Shown: in pieces, positions 35,226 through 44,549 of the stretch
Numbering within the stretch: position 1 is the first letter of the stretch
How the letters are laid out: each line of letters opens with the position of its first letter
Assembly (NCBI GenBank): GCA_019749805.1
Contig: JAIEPH010000033.1
Coordinates: 82,140 to 146,139 of the forward strand
Direction of reading: 5' to 3'
Source of the DNA: Mycobacteriaceae bacterium
GTDB taxonomy: Bacteria > Actinomycetota > Actinomycetes > Mycobacteriales > Mycobacteriaceae
Length of the DNA: 64,000 nucleotides
The notes under the pieces: generated by a model
Told to the model about the DNA's origin: nothing
The model's database searches: none
Seen by the model: only the letters and a program-made list of their open reading frames with translations
Position numbers and translations under genes: made by a program

Positions 35226-35459
35226 ATGAACCGCAACATCTTCAAGCTCACGCTCATCGGCGCCGCGTTCGGCGCGATGGCCGTCGCCGGCGCCGGCACC
35301 GCACTCGCCGACGCGCCGCAGGTCCATGCCGCGCCCGCGCCCACGGTCTTCCCGTTCGTCGACTTCGACGACGTCGTCGAGCGGCCGTTCGAAAACGCAG
35401 AACGCAACTTCGAGAATTTCGGCAATCGCGTCGAGCGCCAGTTCGAGGTCTTCGACTGA
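35226..35459 (+). CDS. Small secreted protein
   Basis: The 77-residue product has a signal peptide ending at 'GTALADAPQ' and a short acidic mature part ('PFVDFDDVVERPFENAERNFENFGNRVERQFEVFD') with a repeating aromatic/charged pattern that suggests an amphipathic helix. A GGGAGAG site lies upstream of the ATG. No cysteine is present. Function is not recognised. Confidence 0.75.
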   Translation: MNRNIFKLTLIGAAFGAMAVAGAGTALADAPQVHAAPAPTVFPFVDFDDVVERPFENAERNFENFGNRVERQFEVFD

Positions 35460-35584
35460 CCACCGCGACCAGGCTGCGCCCGCTGTCCCCCGGCAGCGGG
35501 CGCTCCCGCGGTCGATCCTGACGGTCCACCGCGAAGGACGCCGGATCGGGACCATCTCATCGCGTTGTCAACTATGTTCGCTAT

Positions 35585-36202
35585 GTGGAGCCACCCCACA
35601 CCTACATACGGGAGGCATCCGCTTCGGTGGCACACCACGCGGACTACCTCGACCGGCGCGACAACCACGCGCTCTGCGGAGCGGCGATCGACGATGCGAC
35701 CACGCTGACCGACCCCGACGCGGTCTGTCCGGAGTGCGAGCAAAAGCTGATTCAGTACCACCTCGCATGGTGGCGGGAGAAGGCGCTGGCGGCCACGGCC
35801 GAGGTCGAGGCACTGCGCGCGAAGTACGGCGAGGCGGCGGAAATTGACGCCACAACCGCCGAACCGGAGGAGAAAGAGCCGACCACCCTGCTCGACCACG
35901 CGCGACGAGAACTCACGAAACTCTGTCGGGAGTTCGACGACGCCGTCCCCTACTTCCGCCTGAAGAACGCGATGCAAGCGTTCAGCGACGGGTTGGAAAG
36001 CGACCAGCGGGTTCTCCTGGCACAAGAGATCGGCGGCGATGGCACGCTAATACGTTGGTCGACAATGGAAGTCGAAACCCTCGGCTGGCATGTCAGCAAC
36101 AGCCCCGTCCAAGGGGACTCCGGAGCGAACTGGGACGCCTGGGTTCAGGATTCCTACCAGTCGCCGAAGAAGTCGAAGCGGCGCTTCGGACGCGCCCGCT
36201 AG
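35585..36202 (+). CDS. Hypothetical protein with zinc-ribbon-like CxxC
   Basis: The 205-residue protein has an N-terminal segment 'NHALCGAAIDD...DAVCPECEQKLIQYHLAWW', where one Cys and a CPEC pair may bind zinc, then a predicted coiled coil near residues 65-85 and an acidic linker. The C-terminal part ('WDAWVQDSYQSPKKSKRRFGRAR') is basic. I do not recognise a characterised family; a similar layout occurs in hypothetical proteins of mycobacteria and their phages. The start is GTG at 35585. Confidence 0.7.
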   Translation: MEPPHTYIREASASVAHHADYLDRRDNHALCGAAIDDATTLTDPDAVCPECEQKLIQYHLAWWREKALAATAEVEALRAKYGEAAEIDATTAEPEEKEPTTLLDHARRELTKLCREFDDAVPYFRLKNAMQAFSDGLESDQRVLLAQEIGGDGTLIRWSTMEVETLGWHVSNSPVQGDSGANWDAWVQDSYQSPKKSKRRFGRAR

Positions 36203-36281
36203 ATGTTGCGCGCTCGCCGAGTGTGGGGTCGATGCACGCCCGAGGCCATCGAAGCGTGCGGGTAACCCACGTTCGGCGAGG

Positions 36282-36324
36282 GAAACCGTTAAAGACCACG
36301 ACGTGCCCGTCAAGAAACCGTTAA
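36282..36324. repeat. Direct repeats upstream of the kdp cluster (candidate KdpE sites)
   Basis: GAAACCGTTAA occurs at 36282-36292 and again at 36314-36324, exactly 32 bases apart, or about three helical turns. The second copy ends 82 bases before the first small ORF of the kdp cluster. OmpR-class regulators such as KdpE bind direct repeats on one face of the helix, so this is a plausible control site. Confidence 0.5.
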
Positions 36325-36406
36325 GGCCGGCATCAACCCCCTGACCTGGCGCGATCCTTCTATGGGTCGCCGAAATCCGGCGGGCCTGTAAACGTCGGAG
36401 AGTGTC

Positions 36407-36490
36407 ATGTCCGTCCTGGTGTACATCGCGTTGACGGTGGCGGTTTTCGCCGTCTTCGGCCTGATTCAGAAGTGGGCCGAGGGACTGTGA
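36407..36490 (+). CDS. 27-residue membrane peptide upstream of kdpF
   Basis: The ATG at 36407 has GGAGAG upstream and encodes one hydrophobic helix, 'VLVYIALTVAVFAVFGLI', then a short charged tail ending 'WAEGL'. The stop overlaps the GTG of kdpF by four bases, so it is part of the operon. It is too short for the ORF track. It resembles KdpF in size and topology but not in sequence; it may be an extra small subunit of the Kdp complex. Confidence 0.65.
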   Translation: MSVLVYIALTVAVFAVFGLIQKWAEGL

Positions 36491-36573
36491 TCGAAAACGT
36501 CATCGGACTCGTGCTGGCGGTTCTCATCGCGGTGTTCCTCTTCGCCGCCCTGCTCTTCCCCGAGCGGTTCTAA
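36487..36573 (+). CDS. kdpF: KdpF, small subunit of the Kdp potassium ATPase
   Basis: The 28-residue peptide 'MIENVIGLVLAVLIAVFLFA...' ending in 'FPERF' fits actinobacterial KdpF, a single helix that stabilises the KdpABC complex. It starts at GTG 36487 inside the stop of the preceding peptide and is followed with no gap by kdpA. It is too short for the supplied ORF track. Confidence 0.85.
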   Translation: MIENVIGLVLAVLIAVFLFAALLFPERF

Positions 36574-38244
36574 GTGAGCACCACCACCGCGGGGATCCTC
36601 TTCCTCGTCTCGCTCATCATCGGCCTCGCGGTCGTCCACGTGTCGCTGGGCGACTACATGTACCGGGTCTACTCCTCGGAACGTCACCTGCGCGGTGAGC
36701 GCGTCATCTACCGATTGATCGGCGCCGACCCCAAGGCCGAACAGACCTGGGGTTCCTATGCCCGCAGCGTGCTCGCGTTCTCGGCGATCAGCGTGCTGTT
36801 CCTGTTCACTGTTCAATTGGTGCAGGGCAAGCTGCCATTGCATCTCAACGACCCGGGAACCGAGATGACCCCGGCGCTGGCGTGGAACACCGCGGTCAGC
36901 TTCGTCACCAACACCAATTGGCAGGCCTATTCGGGGGAGTCGACCCAGGGCCACATGGTTCAGATGGCCGGTCTGGCCGTGCAGAACTTCGTCTCGGCGG
37001 CGGTCGGTATGGCCGTGGCGATGGCATTCGTGCGTGCACTGGCCCGCCGAGACACCACCGAGCTGGGCAACTTCTGGGTCGACCTCGTCCGCGGAGTCAT
37101 TCGGATCCTGTTGCCGCTCTCCATCATCGGCGCGATCATCCTCATCGTCGGCGGTGTAGTGCAGAACTTCGACCTGCACACGCAGATTGCCTCGACGCTG
37201 GCCGGCGGTCAGCAGACCATTCCCGGTGGCCCGGTCGCCAGCCAGGAGGTCATCAAGGAGCTCGGCACCAACGGCGGCGGGTTCTTCAACGTCAACTCCG
37301 CGCATCCGTTCGAAAACCCCACCACGTGGACGAACTGGTTCGAAATATTCTTGTTGCTGGTCATCCCATTCTCGTTGCCCAGAACATTCGGCAGGATGGT
37401 CGACAGCAAGAAGCAGGGCTATGCCATCGTCGCCGTGATGGGGGTCATCGCGACCATCAGCTGGAGCTCGATGTTGCTGTTCCAGCTGCAGGCCCACGGC
37501 ACGGTTCCCACCGCGGTCGGCGCCGCGATGGAAGGCGTGGAACAGCGCTTCGGCGTTGCGAATTCGGCCATATTTGCGGCTTCGACCACGTTGACGTCCA
37601 CCGGTGCCGTCGACTCGTTCCACGACTCCTACACCAGCCTCGGCGGCATGATGTTGTTGTTCAACATGCAGCTCGGCGAGGTCGCACCCGGCGGCGTCGG
37701 CTCGGGTCTGTACGGCATGCTCGTATTGGCGATCATCACGGTGTTCGTCGCGGGCCTGATGGTCGGCCGCACCCCGGAATACCTCGGCAAGAAGATCACA
37801 CCGCGGGAGATCAAGCTCGCGGCAACGTATTTCCTCATCACCCCGCTGATCGTGCTGACCGGCACGGCGGTCGCGATGGCGATGCCCGGTCAACGCGCGG
37901 GCATGCTCAATACCGGCCCGCACGGCCTCTCGGAAGTGCTGTACGCCTTCACCTCGGCGGGCAACAACAACGGATCGGCGTTCGCAGGCATCTCGGTCAA
38001 CACCGAGTGGTACAACACCGCACTCGGACTGGCCATGCTGTTCGGCCGGTTCCTGCCGATCCTCTTCGTGCTGGCGCTGGCCGGATCGCTGGCCAGGCAG
38101 GGCAAGACACCTGAGTCCGTCGGCACGCTGCCCACCCATCGGCCTCAGTTCGTCGGCATGGTCGCCGGCGTGACGGTGATCCTGGTCGCCTTGACCTTCC
38201 TTCCCATGCTCGCGCTGGGACCCCTTGCTGAAGGAATCCACTGA
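36574..38244 (+). CDS. kdpA: KdpA, potassium-binding subunit
   Basis: The 556-residue membrane protein has about ten helices and the four degenerate selectivity-filter loops of KdpA, for example '[10 protein letters not shown]', '[19 protein letters not shown]', '[11 protein letters not shown]' and '[11 protein letters not shown]'. It selects and conducts K+ in the high-affinity, ATP-driven Kdp system, which works at very low external K+. The start is GTG directly after the kdpF stop. The length matches the family. Confidence 0.96.
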   Translation: MSTTTAGILFLVSLIIGLAVVHVSLGDYMYRVYSSERHLRGERVIYRLIGADPKAEQTWGSYARSVLAFSAISVLFLFTVQLVQGKLPLHLNDPGTEMTPALAWNTAVSFVTNTNWQAYSGESTQGHMVQMAGLAVQNFVSAAVGMAVAMAFVRALARRDTTELGNFWVDLVRGVIRILLPLSIIGAIILIVGGVVQNFDLHTQIASTLAGGQQTIPGGPVASQEVIKELGTNGGGFFNVNSAHPFENPTTWTNWFEIFLLLVIPFSLPRTFGRMVDSKKQGYAIVAVMGVIATISWSSMLLFQLQAHGTVPTAVGAAMEGVEQRFGVANSAIFAASTTLTSTGAVDSFHDSYTSLGGMMLLFNMQLGEVAPGGVGSGLYGMLVLAIITVFVAGLMVGRTPEYLGKKITPREIKLAATYFLITPLIVLTGTAVAMAMPGQRAGMLNTGPHGLSEVLYAFTSAGNNNGSAFAGISVNTEWYNTALGLAMLFGRFLPILFVLALAGSLARQGKTPESVGTLPTHRPQFVGMVAGVTVILVALTFLPMLALGPLAEGIH

Positions 38245-38245
38245 C

Positions 38246-40390
38246 ATGTCCGTGCCCACCGTCGATTCCACTGTGCCCGCACAGCCGAAACAGAACGCGT
38301 CCAAGCGGGTTCAGGGTGGGTTGCTCGACCCGAGGATGCTGTGGAAGTCGATGCCCGACGCGCTGCGCAAGCTCGACCCGCGCACCCTGTGGCGCAATCC
38401 CGTCATGTTCATCGTCGAGATCGGCGCCGTCTGGAGCACGGTGCTCGCCGTGATGGAGCCGTCCTGGTTCGCGTGGTTGATCGTGGTCTGGCTCTGGCTC
38501 ACCGTGATTTTCGCCAATTTCGCCGAGGCCGTCGCCGAAGGACGCGGCAAGGCTCAGGCCGAGTCGCTGCGTAAGACCAAGACGGCCACGATGGCTCGGC
38601 GCCTCGTCGGCTGGGCACCGGGTACACCCGGCCGAGAGGAAGGGGTCGCCGCACCGCTGCTGCAGCAGGGCGACATCGTGGTGGTCGAAGCCGGCCAGCC
38701 CATCCCTGGCGACGGCGACGTCGTCGAAGGCATTGCCTCGGTCGACGAATCGGCGATCACCGGTGAATCCGCACCCGTCATTCGCGAGTCGGGCGGCGAC
38801 CGCTCGGCCGTCACGGGCGGTACCACCGTGCTGTCGGACCGCATCGTCGTGAAGATCACGCAGAAGCAGGGTGAGAGCTTCATCGACCGCATGATCGCGC
38901 TCGTCGAGGGTGCCAACCGGCAGAAGACGCCCAACGAGATCGCGCTCAACATCCTGCTGGCCTCGCTAACGATCATCTTCGTGTTCGCCGTCGCGACCTT
39001 GCAACCACTGGCAATCTTCTCGAAGGCCAACAATCCGGGAGTCGAGGACTCGTTGGCGCTCAACGGCAACGGCGTCAGCGGCATCGTGATGGTGGCGCTG
39101 CTGGTGTGTCTCATCCCCACCACCATCGGCGCCTTGTTGTCGGCGATCGGCATCGCCGGAATGGACCGCCTGGTGCAGCGCAATGTGCTCGCCATGTCCG
39201 GACGCGCCGTGGAGGCGGCCGGTGACGTCAACACCCTGCTGCTCGACAAGACCGGGACCATCACGCTGGGCAACCGGCAGGCCGCGGCCTTCGTGCCGCT
39301 CGCGGGCGTCACCCCCGAGATGCTTGCCGACGCGGCGCAGCTGTCCAGCCTCGCCGACGAGACGCCGGAAGGCCGCTCGATCGTCGTGTTCGCCAAGCGG
39401 GAGTACGGTCTGCGGGCACGCACCGCCGGGGAACTCGACACCGCGCACTGGATCGAATTCAGCGCCACCACACGGATGTCCGGTGTCGACCTGACGGACC
39501 ACAAGCTCCGTAAGGGCGCGGCGAGCACGGTCGCCGAATGGGTGCGCTCCGAAGGCGGCACCGTGCCGACCCAGCTCGGCGACATCGTCGACGGTGTCTC
39601 CGCCGACGGCGGTACGCCGCTGGTCGTCGGACAAGTGCAGGATGGTAAAGCCGAGGTACTCGGTGTCATCCACCTCAAGGACGTCGTCAAGCACGGCATG
39701 CGAGAACGCTTCGACGAGATGCGCCGCATGGGCATCCGCACCGTGATGATAACCGGCGACAACCCGTTGACCGCCAAGGCCATTGCCGACGAGGCTGGTG
39801 TCGACGACTTCCTCGCCGAGGCCACGCCGGAAGACAAGATGGCGCTGATCAAGAAGGAGCAGGCCGGCGGCAAGCTCGTCGCGATGACCGGTGACGGCAC
39901 CAACGACGCACCCGCGCTCGCGCAGGCCGACGTCGGCGTCGCGATGAACACCGGCACGTCGGCGGCCAAAGAGGCCGGCAACATGGTCGACCTTGATTCC
40001 GACCCGACCAAACTCATCGAGATCGTCGAGATCGGTAAGCAGCTGCTCATCACGCGCGGAGCACTGACCACGTTCTCGATTGCCAACGACATCGCCAAGT
40101 ACTTCGCGATCATCCCCGCGCTGTTCGTGGCGCTGTTCCCGGGCCTGGATCTGCTGAACATCATGCGGCTGCACAGCCCGCAGTCGGCGATCCTGTCGGC
40201 GGTGATCTTCAACGCCTTGGTCATCGTCGGGCTGATCCCGTTGTCGCTGCGCGGCGTTCGGTACACGCCGGCCAGCGCATCGAAGTTGTTGAGCCGAAAC
40301 CTCTATATCTATGGACTCGGAGGAATCATCGCGCCGTTCATCGGTATCAAGCTGATCGACCTCGTCGTACAACTCTTCCCAGGGATGTGA
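38246..40390 (+). CDS. kdpB: KdpB, P-type ATPase subunit
   Basis: I start at the ATG at 38246, one base after the kdpA stop, giving 714 residues; the track start is in kdpA. The P-type marks are 'TGESAPV' in the actuator domain, the phosphorylated Asp in 'DKTGTIT' (D334), 'KGAAS' in the nucleotide domain and '[12 protein letters not shown]'. It hydrolyses ATP to drive K+ uptake through KdpA. The kdpC start follows one base after its stop. Confidence 0.96.
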   Translation: MSVPTVDSTVPAQPKQNASKRVQGGLLDPRMLWKSMPDALRKLDPRTLWRNPVMFIVEIGAVWSTVLAVMEPSWFAWLIVVWLWLTVIFANFAEAVAEGRGKAQAESLRKTKTATMARRLVGWAPGTPGREEGVAAPLLQQGDIVVVEAGQPIPGDGDVVEGIASVDESAITGESAPVIRESGGDRSAVTGGTTVLSDRIVVKITQKQGESFIDRMIALVEGANRQKTPNEIALNILLASLTIIFVFAVATLQPLAIFSKANNPGVEDSLALNGNGVSGIVMVALLVCLIPTTIGALLSAIGIAGMDRLVQRNVLAMSGRAVEAAGDVNTLLLDKTGTITLGNRQAAAFVPLAGVTPEMLADAAQLSSLADETPEGRSIVVFAKREYGLRARTAGELDTAHWIEFSATTRMSGVDLTDHKLRKGAASTVAEWVRSEGGTVPTQLGDIVDGVSADGGTPLVVGQVQDGKAEVLGVIHLKDVVKHGMRERFDEMRRMGIRTVMITGDNPLTAKAIADEAGVDDFLAEATPEDKMALIKKEQAGGKLVAMTGDGTNDAPALAQADVGVAMNTGTSAAKEAGNMVDLDSDPTKLIEIVEIGKQLLITRGALTTFSIANDIAKYFAIIPALFVALFPGLDLLNIMRLHSPQSAILSAVIFNALVIVGLIPLSLRGVRYTPASASKLLSRNLYIYGLGGIIAPFIGIKLIDLVVQLFPGM

Positions 40391-40391
40391 C

Positions 40392-41267
40392 ATGAATCTT
40401 TCCAATCTCGGTCGCCAGCACTGGGCGGCGTTACGCGCGCTGATGGTGCTCACCGTCATCCTCGGCATCGTCTATCCGGTATTCATCTGGCTCGTGGCGC
40501 AGCTTCCCGGCCTGAACGACCAGGCCGACGGGTCGCTGATCGACGTCGACGGAAACCTGTTGGGCAGCAGCCTGATCGGCCAGTCCTTCACCGATGCCGA
40601 CGGCAACGTGCTACCGCAGTACTTCCAGAGTCGGCCGTCGGCGGCAAGCGACGGGTATGACCCAATGGCCACCAGCGCAAGCAACCTCGGTCCGGAGAGC
40701 ATCGTCGATTCACCCGACAAGCCGAGCCTGCTCACCTTGGTCTGCGAACGCAGCGCCACCGTCGGTAGGATCGAGGGTGTCGACGGCAGACGGCCGTTCT
40801 GCACCGGCGACGGTGTTGGGGCAGTGCTGTCGGTGATCGGCCCGCGCGATGCGCAGGGCAAGGTCGTGAAGCCGACCCGGGTGGTCAGCGTCAACGAACC
40901 GTGTGCGACCACGCAGACGCCGTTCCTCGACACCTACGAAGGTGTGCGCGTCGAGTGCGCGACGCCCGATGAGGATTACGGCCTCGGCCAGCTCGTGCCG
41001 ATCCGCGGCAGCGCGCCCGCCAATCCCGTCGTGCCCGCCGACGCGGTGACCGCAAGCGGAAGCGGTCTCGACCCCCACATCTCGATTCCGTACGCCGACC
41101 TTCAGGTGAGCCGGGTCGCCACGGCGCGCGGTATCAATCCCGAACGGGTTCGCGACGTGCTGGCCGCGCACACCGACGGCAGGTTCCTCGGGTTCTTCGG
41201 CGAGCCCACCGTCAACGTGCTGCTGCTCAACCTGTCCCTCGACCAGAATTATCCGACAAAAAGCTGA
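40392..41267 (+). CDS. kdpC: KdpC with a large insertion
   Basis: The 291-residue protein has the normal N-terminal helix ('ALMVLTVILGIVYPVFIWLVAQ') and the conserved 'GSSLIGQSF', 'YFQSRPSA' and C-terminal 'SGSGLDPHIS' and 'NVLLLNLSLD'. KdpC is usually about 190-200 residues. Here roughly residues 105-215 are inserted between 'NLGPES' and 'VTASGSG', with four cysteines at 118, 137, 171 and 189. KdpC assists high-affinity K+ binding on the outside of the membrane, so the insertion would be extracytoplasmic and could form two disulfides. The frame is intact and it is followed nine bases later by kdpD. Confidence 0.93.
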   Translation: MNLSNLGRQHWAALRALMVLTVILGIVYPVFIWLVAQLPGLNDQADGSLIDVDGNLLGSSLIGQSFTDADGNVLPQYFQSRPSAASDGYDPMATSASNLGPESIVDSPDKPSLLTLVCERSATVGRIEGVDGRRPFCTGDGVGAVLSVIGPRDAQGKVVKPTRVVSVNEPCATTQTPFLDTYEGVRVECATPDEDYGLGQLVPIRGSAPANPVVPADAVTASGSGLDPHISIPYADLQVSRVATARGINPERVRDVLAAHTDGRFLGFFGEPTVNVLLLNLSLDQNYPTKS

Positions 41268-41275
41268 CGTGACCG

Positions 41276-43813
41276 GTGGATGATGGGGTGGTGACCGACC
41301 GGCCGAGCTCCCAGAAAAAGCGCGGCGAGCTGCGCATTTATCTGGGTGCCGCGCCCGGTGTCGGGAAGACCTTCGCGATGCTCGGCGAGGCGCATCGACG
41401 GCTGGAGCGCGGCACCGACGTCGTCGCCGCGGTGGTGGAGACGCACGGCCGCAAGAAGACCGCCGACCTGATAGAGGGCATCGAGACCGTCGCGCCGAAG
41501 CTCATCAACTACCGCGGCAAGCAGTTCGCCGAACTCGACGTCGAGGCGGTGCTGCGGCGCGCACCGCAGGTCGTCCTCGTCGACGAGCTGGCGCACACCA
41601 ACACCCCGGGCAGTAGGAATGCCAAGCGGTGGCAGGACGTCGAGGAGCTGCTCGAGGCGGGCATCACCGTCATCTCCACGGTCAACGTTCAGCACCTCGA
41701 GAGCCTCAACGACGTCGTCACCCAGATCACCGGCATCGAGCAGCAGGAAAAGGTGCCCGACGAGATCGTGCGCGCCGCCGACCAGATCGAGCTCGTCGAC
41801 ATCACACCGGAGGCTTTGCGGCGCAGGCTCGCTCATGGCAATGTGTACGCACCCGAACGGGTGGACGCGGCGCTGTCCAATTACTTCCGCAGAGGCAACC
41901 TGACAGCGCTGCGCGAACTCGCCCTGCTCTGGCTCGCCGACCAGGTCGACGCCGCGCTGGAGAAGTACCGCGAAGAGAACCAGATCACCGCGACCTGGGA
42001 GGCCCGCGAACGCGTCGTCGTCGCGGTCACCGGAGGTGCGGAGTCGGAAACGCTGGTGCGCAGAGCATCTCGCATCGCCTCGAAGTCCAGCGCCGAGCTG
42101 ATGATCGTGCACGTGGCCCGCGGCGACGGGCTGTCCGGTGTCTCGGCATCACAGATGGGCACCGTGCGGGAGCTGGCGGCCAGCCTCGGTGCGACCCTGC
42201 ACACCGTCGTCGGCGACGACGTGCCCAGTGCGCTATTGGATTTCGCCCGTGACGAGAACGCGACACAGCTGGTCCTCGGCACGTCGAGGCGGTCTCGCTG
42301 GGCCCGGATGTTCGACGAGGGTATCGGCGCGAGCGTGGTGCAGCAGTCAGGCCCCATCGATGTCCATATGGTCACCCACCCCGAAGCACGTAAGGAGTCG
42401 TTGTGGTCGCGAATCTCACCGCGCCAGCGCCACCTCACGTCGTGGCCCGCAGCTGTCGTGGTTCCGTCCGCAGTCTGTGCGCTACTGGTCTTCCTGCTCG
42501 ACCCATTCCTGGGCGTGGGCGGCGAGAGTGCGCTGTTCTTCATCGGTGTTCTCGTCGTAGCCCTTCTCGGCGGCGTCGCACCCGCAGCGCTGTCAGCCGT
42601 GCTTTCCGGCGTGCTGCTCAACTACTTCCTGATCGAACCCCGCCACACATTCACGATCGCTGAACCTGACAACGCGATCACCATCGTGGTCCTGCTGTTC
42701 GTCGCCGTTGCTGTTGCTGCACTGGTCGACAATGCCGCCAAGCGCACTCGTGAGGCTCGCCAAGCGTCCCAGGAGGCCGAACTGCTGGCGTTGTTCTCGG
42801 GCTCGGTGCTGCGCGGCGCCGATCTCGACACGCTGCTGGAGCGAGTCCGTGAGACGTATTCGCAACGGGCCGTGAGCTTGCTGCGCGCGAACGAGGGAAT
42901 CGTCGCTTGTGTCGGCGACGACCCGTGTGTGGACGTCGATTCGGCGGACACCGCAATCGAAGTCGGTGACGACGAATTCTGGATGTTGACGGCCGGACGC
43001 AAGCTGGCCGCCCGCGATCGCCGGGTGCTCACCGCCGTGGCGATGCAAGCGGCGGGGTTGGTGCGGCAGCGCGAACTCAGTGAGGAAGCCGGTAAAGCCG
43101 AAGCCATCGCGAGGGCCGACGAACTGCGGCGCTCACTGTTGTCCGCCGTCAGTCACGACCTGCGCACTCCCCTGGCCGCGGCCAAGGCCGCCGTGTCGAG
43201 TCTGCGCAGCGACGACGTCGACTTCTCCGCCGAGGACACCGCCGAACTGCTGGCAACCATCGAGGAGTCGATCGATCAGCTGACCGCGCTGGTCGGCAAT
43301 CTGCTGGACTCGTCGCGACTGGCCGCCGGTGTGCTGAAGCCCGAACTGGGCCCGGTGTATCTGGAGGAGACCGTGCAGCGGGCGATTCTCGGAATCCGCA
43401 AGGGAAACACGGGTTTCCGGCGCCGCGGCCTGGACCGGGTCAAGGTCGACGTCGCCAGCAGCGGAGCGGGTGCGGTGGTCATGGCCGACGCCGGCCTGCT
43501 GGAGCGGGTGCTGGCCAACTTGATCGATAACGCGCTGCGGTACGCCCCGGACAGCCCGGTGCGCGTGACCGCGGGGCAGGTCGGCGACCGGGTGCTTATC
43601 GCCGTCGTCGACGAAGGTCCCGGCATCCCACGCGGCACCGAGGAGCAGCTGTTCGCCCCGTTCCAGCGCCTCGGCGACCACGACACCAGCATCGGTGTCG
43701 GCCTCGGCCTTTCAGTCGCCCGCGGCTTCGTAGAGGCCATGGGTGGCACGATCTCGGCAACCGACACCCCCGGCGGTGGGCTCACGGTCGAAATCGATTT
43801 GGCGGCGGTATGA
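41276..43813 (+). CDS. kdpD: KdpD, potassium/turgor sensor histidine kinase
   Basis: The domains in order are: the KdpD N-terminal ATP-binding domain with Walker A 'GAAPGVGKT' near residues 24-32; a universal-stress-type domain (about 245-365); four membrane helices with the DUF4118 region (about 390-490); a GAF-like domain; and the kinase core with His627 in 'LLSAVSHDLRTPLAAAK', N-box 'LIDNALRYAP' and 'DEGPGIP'. It phosphorylates KdpE when K+ is low. It is in the same direction as kdpFABC. The GTG start at 41276 fits the related gene downstream. Its stop overlaps kdpE by four bases. Confidence 0.95.
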   Translation: MDDGVVTDRPSSQKKRGELRIYLGAAPGVGKTFAMLGEAHRRLERGTDVVAAVVETHGRKKTADLIEGIETVAPKLINYRGKQFAELDVEAVLRRAPQVVLVDELAHTNTPGSRNAKRWQDVEELLEAGITVISTVNVQHLESLNDVVTQITGIEQQEKVPDEIVRAADQIELVDITPEALRRRLAHGNVYAPERVDAALSNYFRRGNLTALRELALLWLADQVDAALEKYREENQITATWEARERVVVAVTGGAESETLVRRASRIASKSSAELMIVHVARGDGLSGVSASQMGTVRELAASLGATLHTVVGDDVPSALLDFARDENATQLVLGTSRRSRWARMFDEGIGASVVQQSGPIDVHMVTHPEARKESLWSRISPRQRHLTSWPAAVVVPSAVCALLVFLLDPFLGVGGESALFFIGVLVVALLGGVAPAALSAVLSGVLLNYFLIEPRHTFTIAEPDNAITIVVLLFVAVAVAALVDNAAKRTREARQASQEAELLALFSGSVLRGADLDTLLERVRETYSQRAVSLLRANEGIVACVGDDPCVDVDSADTAIEVGDDEFWMLTAGRKLAARDRRVLTAVAMQAAGLVRQRELSEEAGKAEAIARADELRRSLLSAVSHDLRTPLAAAKAAVSSLRSDDVDFSAEDTAELLATIEESIDQLTALVGNLLDSSRLAAGVLKPELGPVYLEETVQRAILGIRKGNTGFRRRGLDRVKVDVASSGAGAVVMADAGLLERVLANLIDNALRYAPDSPVRVTAGQVGDRVLIAVVDEGPGIPRGTEEQLFAPFQRLGDHDTSIGVGLGLSVARGFVEAMGGTISATDTPGGGLTVEIDLAAV

Positions 43814-44499
43814 CGACGAAAACCCGGGTCCTCGTCATCGACGATGAACCGCAGATCCTACGGGCACTACGAATCAACCTGTCGGTGCGCGGCTACGAGG
43901 TGTTCACCGCCGCCAGCGGCACGGAGGCACTGAAGCAGGCCGCCGATCACAAACCCGACGTCATCGTGCTGGACCTCGGACTGCCCGACATGTCGGGCAT
44001 CGACGTGCTCGGCGGGCTGCGCGGCTGGCTGACCGCACCGGTTATCGTGCTCTCGGCCAGGACCGACTCATCGGACAAGGTCGAGGCGCTGGACGCAGGC
44101 GCCGACGACTACGTCACCAAACCCTTTGGCATGGACGAGTTCCTGGCCCGGCTCCGCGCGGCAGTGCGGCGAGCCACGGCATCCTCGGAAATCGACGAAC
44201 CCGTGATCGAGACGTCGTCGTTCACGGTCGACCTGACGGCCAAGAAGGTGACCAAGAACGGCACGGAGGTGCATCTCACCCCGACCGAGTGGGGCATGCT
44301 CGAGATGCTGGTGCGCAATCGCGGCAAACTCGTCGGCCGCGAAGAACTCCTCAAGGAGGTGTGGGGTCCGGCCTACGCGAAGGAAACCCATTATCTACGT
44401 GTGTATTTGGCGGCGCTACGGCGCAAACTCGAGGACGATCCGTCGCATCCCGTGCACCTGCTGACCGAAGCCGGCATGGGCTACCGCTTCCAGCAGTAG
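43810..44499 (+). CDS. kdpE: KdpE, OmpR-family response regulator
   Basis: The receiver has 'IDDEPQ', phospho-Asp D55 in 'VIVLDLGLPDMSG', and 'TKPF'. The C-terminal winged helix has 'VHLTPTEWGMLEMLVRNRGKLVGREELLKEVWG' and ends in 'EAGMGYRF', the usual KdpE/OmpR pattern. It activates kdpFABC transcription after phosphorylation by KdpD. The ATG overlaps the kdpD stop (ATGA). The start of the second KdpD-like gene lies 50 bases downstream on the same strand. Confidence 0.95.
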   Translation: MTTKTRVLVIDDEPQILRALRINLSVRGYEVFTAASGTEALKQAADHKPDVIVLDLGLPDMSGIDVLGGLRGWLTAPVIVLSARTDSSDKVEALDAGADDYVTKPFGMDEFLARLRAAVRRATASSEIDEPVIETSSFTVDLTAKKVTKNGTEVHLTPTEWGMLEMLVRNRGKLVGREELLKEVWGPAYAKETHYLRVYLAALRRKLEDDPSHPVHLLTEAGMGYRFQQ

Positions 44500-44549
44500 C
44501 TTCGTCTCGGGCGAGCTTGCCCCGTATCCACCACATGCTGAGGGCGGTT

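Noticed and set aside
36466-38304. 612-residue minus-strand frame opposite kdpA
   Set aside because: It is a shadow of the kdpA codon pattern in high-GC DNA, rich in H, D, R and Q with no domain, opposite a certain gene. The same holds for the long frames opposite kdpB, prpE and zwf.
44289-44549. N-terminal extension of the KdpD-like frame in the ORF track
   Set aside because: It lies inside kdpE in another frame, is Arg/Ala-rich and has no similarity to KdpD; homology to KdpD begins at about 44550.
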